DNA of 64,000 bases from assembly GCA_963965975.1 (NCBI GenBank), contig OZ014412.1:6450501-6514500 (forward strand), read 5' to 3'. The stretch's first letter is position 1. The number at the start of each line of letters is the position of its first letter. The DNA comes from Xestospongia bergquistia (taxonomy: Eukaryota > Porifera > Demospongiae > Haplosclerida > Petrosiidae). This document shows positions 55,042 through 64,000 of the stretch, one piece after another. Both the position numbers and the translations under genes were made by a program. A model generated the notes under the pieces. It did not search any database. It was not told the DNA's origin and saw nothing but the letters and a program-made list of their open reading frames with translations.

Positions 55042-58000
55042 TTATCGTCCTCTTCCTCCTCTAGATATCTCTCTAGTATTTCCAATATAAGACTGAATTA
55101 TTGATATCACCTAATAATAGATAAATAGGTCTAAAGTGAGTTTCTATTATCCATTCATATTTCTATCTATCTTCCATCCATTCATCTATCATATATCCAT
55201 ACCTTATCAATGTTAGCTAAACTAAACACTCCAGCTACTGCTAAAAACAGACCAACAAATGAACCTTTAAATACAGCACTCTCTTTTGATGATATAACAG
55301 ACTAAACAAACAATGATTATAATAAGACTATCATATATAATTGGACATATTAACATCAAAGGTTACACAAAAATGTATCTAGTCAGTTTCATACTCATGT
55401 ATGTGGTGGATTTGTCTATGTCTGGGAATGAGGCTATAAGGACACTATTTATACTGACCTCATCAGCTGATACATGAAGTGTTACATGTTTATCTTCATC
55501 AGCTAAAAAGGACAGGTTAGTAATACTACTGACAGATATTTTTTGTAGTGAGTGACTACTTTCTACTTGAACAGTGTACTCTCTCTACAGATATAGAGAT
55601 ATAATAGACATGATGTATAGTACTAGAGGTAATCCATTTACTAAAGGGTTTAGTGGTAACTTAGAGAGACTAAAGAACCCCATAGGATCAGGTGTTGTTG
55701 TATAAACTATAGACTCCATGTACTTATCACTGTATAATACAACCTAATAACTATTAATAACTAGTACAATCTATATTAACATTTGTACCTTTAATAAGTT
55801 CAGTAATTCTAGATCATTACTAACTATATTACCAGTCACTGTAATTTTAGTAGGTTTATATATAGCTAAGAAATTCTCTTTGCTGATGTCATCTTCTGTA
55901 ACCTTGAGAGAGAGAGAGAGAGAGAGGGGGGGGGAAGGAGAGAAAGAGGAGATCAACTTCCTTTCTTCCTATAACATAACATTTATAATTTAACTTTTAC
56001 AAGTCGAAATATAGGTAGTCCTCTTTCAATAGAGGACTCTTTTTCTGTAGCCAGTGATATCTGATAGTCACAATGAGGCTATATCAGTGAGAGAGACTAA
56101 ATTTTTGCAATAAAACTTTTGTTATACCTGAAGTCCTCTAAATCGATATACACCATCTTTATCAGTGATTACTACATCATGAAACTCATTACGTGGAATG
56201 TTATCATCTACTGTAGTTAATACCTTAAGGATACCAAGATAAAGAGAGAGAGGTTAACTTACAAACAATACTTACAGTGACTGTTATTCCTTCTAGTGGT
56301 GTTCCATTGAGAGAGGTCACTTTACCACTACAACTAATGATATATATAGACAATAAGTACATCAATATTTTAACTATTATTTTACTTACCTGAAGGCAAC
56401 TCTCTTTGCAGTGAACTCTACTTTCATATGTTCTTGATTTAGCTCTATAACCTTAAACACACAGAGTAACATGATGACACCCACAGTCACCCACACAGTA
56501 ATATGATCAGACAAGCAAATACAACAACAGAAGTCAATACTAACATACTAATATATGTACCTTGGAGGAAGGCTGGAATTCAAACTCTCTTAATAAAGGT
56601 TTTATATAATACTGACGAGGTGACTATAAGTAATAACAAATATATGTAATAATACAATAATTATATAGACATTAGTATATTGTATGTAACTTAATATATG
56701 ACACTATTATATCATAATATTATAACATGTACATTTCATATTACTGTAGTAATATCATATATGAGTCATTCAAATTACATCACATGAAACATGTACATCC
56801 AATACTATTGTAGTAATAGTAGTATATCATATGAGTCATTATATGTACATGTACATCCAATACTATTGTACTAGATAGTATTACATCATGTGAGTCATTA
56901 TATGTACATGTACATCCAATACTATTGTACTAGATAGTATTACATCATATGAGTCATTATATGTACAATTAAACTAACTATATCAATGTGAACTAGGATA
57001 CCATCTTCATTAGTTTTATTGGCGCTTCTCATATCTTCTCCACTAACAGATACTAACACACCAGTAAGTGGTTCAGTAGATAATTGATCAATTACCTATA
57101 ATTATATAATAATATTCTAGCTTGTCTCTTTAAAAGTTCATCTGTTTGTCCATTTGTCATCTACCTGTCCATCCATCAATTTACCCACCTATTCATTCAT
57201 CCATCCATCCATCCATCTATTAGTCTGTCTGTTCGCCAGTCCATCCATCTATCTACCCATCCATCTATCCATAATACTTTGATAGTAAGTTGAGATTTCT
57301 TCATTGCTTTAAAAAAATACATGTCATTGTCTAATGGTTCAAATACATATTGATCTAAAGTAGCACTCTATAGAGAGTGAAAGACATATCATATTAACAA
57401 CACATGCACACACAATATCTTACCACAGTATGGTGAACTGTTCCTGGTAATGGACCTGCTTTGTATGTCCCCTTGTCATCAGTTATTACCTCAATAGTTG
57501 GGTCACTGGAATTGGTTACTATGGTAACCAGAACACCTGCCAGAGGAGGTTCTATGTGACCTGTGATAAAGAGTCCCTCCATACAATGAAATGAAGGGAC
57601 TGCCTCTGGACAGTCTAAAGGCAGAAAAGAAGGATGAGAAAGAGAGATATTTGAAGTTTCATAGTCTGGTCACTAACCTTCTCCAATAGTATAAGTCAAC
57701 TTAATTACATATAATTACTTGGCATTAAAAGAATATTGATAGACAATATCATCATCTGATAATCTTGACTTAGTAATAAATGGTTTTAATATTTGAGTGT
57801 CATCTTTATTAGTCTCAGAACTATTAAGATAATAATAATAATAATATATTTAATATATTATATTAATATTTATAATATATTATATTGTAGATTACTTACC
57901 TAATAATGATTAGTGATATATCAACAGGATCACTATTACCAGGTGGAGTAGATACTGATATATTTACTGTATGACTTACAGCAGTTATTGTAAGAGGAAC

Positions 58001-59419
58001 AGGAAGTGAACTATAAGATCAATATCATATATACTAGTATGGTAAACTGGTAATGATTAACCAGTCAAACCAGTATGAAGCAATACATATTGATTCTTGT
58101 CATACTTTTATCATACTGGTTTACTATACTGGTTATCATATTGCTTACTAGTTAGACAGATTGATAACACCATTTCATCTTAGCATTAACTTATTATAAT
58201 AGCTATCATACTGGTGATTTATACTAGTTTATCATACTGGTTTAACACTGGAACACTGACTTACGTCAAAAACATGTACATATCTGCATCAAACTGATGA
58301 CATGATCTTGGAACAATACTAAATTCTCCTATTATTAAATGATATGTCACAACATTATCAATTACATGTAGTACCTAGACTCTCAATACATATATTATTT
58401 AACCCTTTAGTGACTGCAAAACTTTGCGTTAGATTATCTCCTTCTTTCATGTCCTATGACATTGAAATTAGATAAGACACACCCACTAATTGTAATATCG
58501 CACTCTTACCACAGGGAGGGAGGGAGAGAGAGACTCAAAGAATTAATCAATAGTACTTACCTCTATATTTTCCTGGCAGTACTTCGTTAAAGTTAAAGGA
58601 AGCTGTTTTACCAGTAATCTTAACCTGTTATAACAAAAGTTACAAGTACAAATGAAGGGAACATTAAAAATTACCTTAATGGTTCTGTTGTGTGGTAAAT
58701 CTAATCTCTGTAGTAATATATTAACAGGCTCACAATGAGCTAAATAGAGAGAGACATTTAATAGGTACTACAAAATTAGTAATAAGGTTATGTATATAAT
58801 ATATATCATTATATGAAACATTTAATTACATAATTCTGTGGCTAATCAACTGGTAAAAAAATGTAATACTTTAATGTGAAATTAATACATATAGGTTCCA
58901 CAATCTTTACATTTAAGGGTCTAGTATTATTTTCCCATTAAAGTATGGTACTCTATTATCATGACCCCTTAACCTTGCAAATTACATATTTCCTATTATT
59001 TCCCACTTTTATTTACATATTTCCTTATATGGTTATTCATAAAAGGTATACTTGCTTAATGCTGCAATATGTAATTGGACAGTCCTTACTCTTTTATGAA
59101 GTTATAGGGTCCTGATATTACTAATATATTCCATTAATGTTACTACCAGTAATTTTCTGACAATAATTACCAAGTCATAGACGGCTATTAAAAAGAATCC
59201 ATTAGTGGGAGCACAATCACTTGTTTCTCTAAGTGTACCCAATTTGGTATACAGATGAATCTAAAGTGTATACATCATGTGACAGTCATGTGATCAGTCT
59301 ATTGATTAATAAAAGAACTGACAACAATTTTTGAGAAGTCTAAGGGATACTCACTTGTGACAAAGTCATTACAAGTCAGAACATCTTGACAGAGACACAA
59401 AGAAGGAAGAAGGAAACAT
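55042..59419 (-). pseudogene. NOMO: NOMO (nodal modulator), right copy with internal exon loss
   Basis: Minus-strand multi-exon gene. N-terminal exons CQDVLTCNDFVTSEYPLDFSKI and HLYTKLGTLRETSDCAPTNGFFLIAVYDL (about 59168-59400) are followed directly by AHCEPVNILLQRLDLPHNRTIK (58.68-58.74 kb), LPGKYR, IVPRSCHQFDADMYMF, DCPEAVPSFHCMEGLFITGHIEPPLAG, TDDKGTYKAGPLPG, DQYVFEPLDNDMYFFKAM, PRQYYIKPLLREFEFQPSSK, VTEDDISKENFLAIYKPTKITV and a C-terminal TM segment, ending SRGGRGR at 55042. Human NOMO has about 400 more residues between the second exon and AHCEPV, and those exons are in the left copy at 0.6-2.4 kb. Splicing across the gap joins a phase 0 donor to a phase 1 acceptor and frameshifts. The ATG at 59419 is not in frame with the N-terminal exon. 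NOMO is an ER membrane protein of the multipass translocon with NCLN/TMEM147. The downstream exons look well preserved, so an unseen intact allele or an assembly gap is possible. Confidence 0.75.
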
Positions 59420-59760
59420 ATTGCCCACGTGGTGTAAAGCCACGCCCCCGATGAAATATATATATATAATACGATGACATAGTTGTTCAGTCAGTAGTCA
59501 GTGACAATGCTATCGTATCTTGTTATTTGCTCCCTGTTACATCTCTCTGTTGGTACTCACAGCAGTAATGAAGACAAAATTCCTCTCCACTTTGCATATA
59601 TTACTACAAAGACTGGAGACTTCGTTGTTAGTGGAGGTATACCAATTGTAGATTGGTCATTGGAGATGATCAATGAACGAGACGATATTTTGCAGAATTA
59701 TACACTAAACTATACAGATGTATTGGATTCAAAAGTAAGTATTTTAAAAATACATTAATT
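58855..59760. repeat. Right arm of the inverted segmental duplication
   Basis: Reverse complement of 1-560 and 2433-2740. It includes receptor exon 1, the divergent promoter, two NOMO 5' exons and a palindromic element (58866-58944). How far similarity extends into the receptor intron cannot be tested because the left arm leaves the window. Confidence 0.85.
59420..59506. promoter_or_regulatory. Compact bidirectional promoter between NOMO and the GABA-B-like receptor
   Basis: Only about 90 bp separate the NOMO 5' end from the receptor ATG. It contains a TATA-like run (tatatatataatac, 59458-59473) and cacgtgg/cgtggc motifs at the NOMO side. The left copy (271-360) has the same E-box-like cacgtg, but its TATA-like run is not conserved. 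Confidence 0.5.
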
Positions 59761-62700
59761 TATGGAATAATTTGTATATAAGTTTTGTTTAGTATTGAAA
59801 ATTTAATTTTTAGTTATATATAGTTGGTAATAGCTTTCAAATTATTATTAATATTAGTATTGTTTTTTAATAGTTTTGGTTTCTTGTTTATATTTAGAAA
59901 TAGTATTAGTATCAATATGTCAGCATATATCAGCTGTATGTATGTGAGCATATATATATATGTATGTACTGCAGTAAACTTGCTTATCATTCACCACATG
60001 TAATTTTAATGCTAATAATATTATATATAGTAATGGTACAGAGGTTTTCTACACTAAAGAGATGTAACATTTATACCGATTGCTTATTCATGACTTATAT
60101 GGATTTGTAAAGTATTCCCTACATTCATTGTTTGGACACGTTATACTTATTACTTTACTACAGCTTCCTCTTTGATTTCCTATATATAGTAACTTGATCA
60201 CCATTCTTAACATACATGTTAGCTCTGTGTGTGTGGACGTGTATACATATATACTGTGCTAAACTTCGTTCAGCACATGCAATTTAATCATTACATTATC
60301 TTTCATCTCCCTATACATTTGATCAATATCCTTTATAATCTCTGTTTGCATTGAGAATGAGTATAGTTTGAATTATGACAACAATGTCATCAACTTGGAC
60401 ATGGCATTGTACTTGCAAAGTTTTAGGTAAGTAGTTTTTCATGGTTCTTTGCAGCTGTCTCTTTTTAGTCAATCTTTACTATTAAAGATATTTTGAACCT
60501 TTTTATATATACTGAAGCTAGAGAATGCTTGCACAAGTGTTCCTTAATGATTGCAAAATATGCATGACGTTAGCTATGATGGAATGTGAAGAGTATAATT
60601 CACTTTACATGCATGGGAGCACTCTAGTTTATTGATAAAGTTTGTGGATTTGCAAGGTATTTTGAATAGTGCAAACCATTTCTATCTATATAGCTCATTC
60701 CTAGCTAGAATTATAACATCAAGGTATAGTGTTTATTCTCAATGTGAACAGATAGAGAGTACTTATTACTATACATTTATAATTGAATTATACGATGCAA
60801 TCTTTTTCTTACAGTGTGATCATACTGCATCTTTAGATGCTTTCTTTGAACTATTTTGGCAAAGTAACACAACTTATGTGACATTGCTAGGATGTGGTTG
60901 CTCACAAGCAACTATCCCTGTGGCAGAAATGAGCCATTACTGGAATATACCACAAGTAATATTTGTCTTCATGTGTATACTCAATTATTTCTATCTCTAT
61001 CTCTCTCTTTTAGATTGCTTTTGCAGCGGGAGCAAATGTTCTGAATGATCGTGATCGATTCAGAAACTTTTTTCGAGTAATTCCCTCTCTTTCTTATATT
61101 CCAGTATCTATATCTCAGTTAATGAGACAATTTAATTGGAGAAAGATGACTGTTATCACTCAGGAGGAGACTCTGTTTCAAGCAGTAAGTACTATAATGA
61201 TTTAATGACAGTCCTTTTAGCTGCATATCAATTGCTTTACTAACTTGTAATTAGAGACTGGTACATACTAACTTCTTGTCAAAGTGTGTAAGAATATTGA
61301 GCTTGTCATATATAAATGTTTCATAATTTGGGTTATTGCCTACCTTCTCTCTTTCCTTTCCATCTTAGATTACCAATGGTTTAACAGGCATTTTTCAGTC
61401 AGAGAATTGGCTACTAGATTCGTCTGTGACTTTTAAAACAGGAGTTTATCCCTTTCCATATGATGCTGTATTTGATAATGTAAGTAATTATTTAATTATT
61501 AATTAATACAATAATAATTATCTTCTGGCCTTAGATTAATACAGGAAAGTATAGAATAATTTTCATCAATACGTATGAGACACATGCTATCAACATTCTG
61601 TGTGAAGTGAGTAACATACTGCACAGTATAGATGGATGGATGGACAATGTAAGCTGACACTCTTGACTACAATAATATTGTAAAAATTAATATGTCATTT
61701 TAACAACTAATTTATAATTTACATAGATGGATTACTATGGAATATAGAATTCCTGAGAATTGTTCACTATGTAATATGTTGGTATGTTGTACTGGTACAT
61801 ACTAACAAATTATACAATGACTAATTTACATAAAGTTTACATTCCATAGTAATCCACCCATGTAAATTAAAAGTAATTGTTAAAATGACATAATTGTTAC
61901 AGTGAATGGAAACAATTTTGTCTTAATCATCACTAATATATAAATGATTACAAAAACAAATTACTCCAGTGGATGACTCTTTATGTAACATTTAAAGTAC
62001 TCAATACTGATATAATCTTATTTTCTATTTGCTATACTCTAGGCTTACCATAGAAATATGTATGCTCCTACTTATGTCTGGATAATACCAATGTGGTATA
62101 ATGTAGGCTGGTGGAATAATACAGTTAATTCGTCCTGTACACCAAAGATCATGATGACAGTTCTTAATGGTACACTTGGCACTATACCCAGTGGATTCTT
62201 TGTTATGGAGGATAACTCAAGGAAAGCTTTCTCTGGGGTGGTAAGAAATATATGATTAATTTCTAATTGAAAAAGAAATATTATACATGCATGTAAACTG
62301 TTGAGCTAATTCTACACTGTTAAAATGGATTGATTATTTCAACCAATTCATGATCACTTGAGTTGCATAAAATACATCAAATAGTATTTAAAATATATAC
62401 TCTTTACGTGTACTAATTTACTATGAATTTGCATAGTTCATGGATTTCAACAAATGACTTCTCAAAAAGGATGTGTATGTGTGTGATATAAATTCCATAG
62501 TGACAGCATAACAAAAAACCCAAAATGTTCAAGGGCCAAATGATAGTATTAATTTGGTCTATAATCTATTACCATACTGAATAAACTTACTACTAGCTTT
62601 GTAATACTAGTCAAGTGATGCAATCTGGTTGTTAAAGGTAGTTAGTTAACAGGTCTTGTAACTTAAGATGTATAATTATAAGAATGAACTACTAGGTCCT

Positions 62701-63828
62701 GTTGATATTATTTCTATCATCAATTATGTATTGGTTCAATGGTACCTGAATATTCATTAATTAGTTAGTTAAAATTAGTTAAGTAACTACAATATAACTA
62801 GATTAAAATAATAATATAAGAGGGTTTTAGTTTTAGTTATATAGTAAGTTAACTAAAGCAATCAGGCACTGTACACTAAATGAAAACAAATCCTTTTATC
62901 AACATCTCTTTTCTCGTTAATCATTCTTAGTACCAGTAACATTACAGTATACTACATTATTATCTAAAAAAATTCATTGTGTCCACTGAAATATGAGATA
63001 TTTCAGTAATACATGTATTTTTTGTACTAATGAGTATAGATTATTTCTGTATGTTAGGTACTGGTACCCTTATTGAAAGTAAATTTCTTTGACTGATTTC
63101 TCATTTCTCTTTGGTCATCTCTATTAACATTAGTAATATTACTGTTAACAATATCTCTTTTCCTGTAGACACCACAGCAGTTTTTAGACAACTATACTGC
63201 TCTGCTTGAAGAGCCAAGATACAAATCTCAAAATTTAACTAGGGTCAATGCTATAGGATTGGTCCATGAAGGAATATGGTCATTAGCTATTGGACTTGAC
63301 AATGCAGTGAAACGGATAGCTATGGGAAATGACAGTGGATGTGAGGGGTTACCAGGAGATTTGGTACCTTTAGAGGAGTTTGATTATACTAATGAAAGAG
63401 TGGGCTGTATTCTGAGACAAGGTTTTGCTGAAGTTAATTTTCTTGGAATTACTGTGAGTTGCCCTATTTTCCTTGTATATTAAACAAGGAGTAGATTTTC
63501 GAAGTATATATTTATTGTAAAATCATTCCTAGTTTGTTATAGTCTTAAGAGTTTATATGTCATGTTCTGTGGTTACTATAACACATGTTAATCTTTAATA
63601 TTAGGGTCCTGTTTATTTTAATACAAATGGAAGTCGTCCTGACAATATTCATGATGTTAAACAGTATAGAATATCTGGTGGTAAGTATATAACAAGAATT
63701 AGTAAAATGTTGAATTCATTCTCTTATAGACACAGTCAATCCAGATACAATAGCGTATGTAGCAATTGGCATTAAAAAGAGTAATTTCACTTTCAAAATG
63801 GGTGAATCTAATGCACGGATTTGGAAAG
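59507..63828 (+). CDS. GABA-B receptor-like class C GPCR, N-terminal Venus flytrap (partial at right edge)
   Basis: Nine exons visible: 59507-59734, 60815-60955, about 61014-61183, about 61369-61481, about 61535-61609, about 62043-62240, about 63169-63453, about 63605-63680 and 63730-63828; the gene runs off the edge. Signal peptide MLSYLVICSLLHLSVG, then flytrap blocks CDHTASLDAFFELFW, LLGCGCSQATIPVAEMSHYWNIPQIAFAAG, RFRNFFRVIPS, MRQFNWRKMTVITQ, YRIIFINTYETHAINILCE, YAPTYVWIIPMWYNVGWWNN, PLEEFDYTNERVGCILRQGF, NFLGITGPVYFNTNGSRP and ARIWKG. These follow GABBR1/2 order (human [45 protein letters not shown]). The expected role is a plasma-membrane receptor for an amino-acid-like ligand. The heptahelical part is outside the window and the ligand is unknown. 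Intron 1 is about 1.1 kb. Confidence 0.88.
61694..61890. mobile_element. Palindromic MITE with TA target duplication in a receptor intron
   Basis: About 50-bp inverted arms (tgtcattttaacaactaatt ... and ... taattgttaaaatgaca, 61694-61743 and 61841-61890) surround a short middle, flanked by ta on both sides. The form is that of a Tc1/mariner-type MITE. Confidence 0.75.
62755..62880. repeat. AGTTAACT-rich dispersed repeat
   Basis: A run of ttagttagttaaaattagtt ... gttttagttttagttatata ... agttaactaaag, similar in composition and motif to 2758-2960. It lies in the intron between receptor exons 6 and 7. Confidence 0.5.
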
Positions 63829-64000
63829 GTAGAAAGTAAATATCATTGGTGTCAGATGGAAAGTATGATACTCAAATACTGAATATTTTGTGTATGAATT
63901 TCTGGTATTGAGATACTGTCTTTGGTGTAAAAGATCAAAGAAGTATAAATAGCAGCCCATAAAATAGCACTTATGTTAAATTCATTTTCATATACATATG

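Noticed and set aside
57394-57582. Separate 62-aa gene starting MEGLFITGHIEPPLAG
   Set aside because: It is an internal NOMO exon; the preceding residues DCPEAVPSFHC align with NOMO and the ATG is only an internal methionine.

Overview
The window is animal nuclear DNA. It is AT-rich and gene-dense, with GT-AG introns from about 45 bp to 2 kb, and it carries conserved animal genes: RPS19, TMEM192, a GCNT-type glycosyltransferase, PPIP5K, DNAAF3, ATP6V1H, NOMO, a GABA-B-like class C receptor and intronless TRIM-NHL genes. The compact layout, the ciliary gene, and the expanded TRIM-NHL and GABA-B-like families suggest a demosponge of the Amphimedon type. That assignment is inference; no organism-specific marker was seen.

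Layout. 1-2.7 kb is the left arm of an inverted duplication: exon 1 of a GABA-B-like receptor (minus) head-to-head with a decayed 5' half of NOMO (plus). 3.5-28.2 kb is ordinary unique sequence: a secreted beta-propeller-like orphan (-), RPS19 (+), TMEM192 (-), a GCNT family enzyme (+), PPIP5K (-), DNAAF3 (-) and ATP6V1H (-). ATP6V1H holds two minisatellites in introns; the larger, about 34 copies of 51 bp, repeats the gene's own 3' splice site. 28.2-55 kb is a young segmental-duplication cluster on the minus strand with five intact intronless TRIM-NHL genes and two TRIM-NHL pseudogenes. Between them lie copies of ATP6V1H exon 1 and of the NOMO 3' exons, dragged along because the duplicated block originally lay between ATP6V1H and NOMO. 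Several hAT-like, MITE-like and pogo-like remnants sit here. 55-59.4 kb is the second NOMO copy (-), which keeps the 3' exons but has lost a block of 5' exons. 59.5-64 kb is the second GABA-B-like receptor (+), running off the right edge.

The unique genes are housekeeping or ciliary genes with no evident functional link to each other. The TRIM-NHL genes form one paralogous family: type A at 35.8 and 51.2 kb plus the pseudogene at 29.2 kb, type B at 30.9 and 40.1 kb, and a third type at 45.0 kb. The most unusual signals are the splice-acceptor minisatellite, the inverted NOMO/receptor duplication whose two NOMO halves complement each other, the hitch-hiking exon copies in the TRIM cluster, and a PPIP5K whose histidine-phosphatase signature has been replaced.
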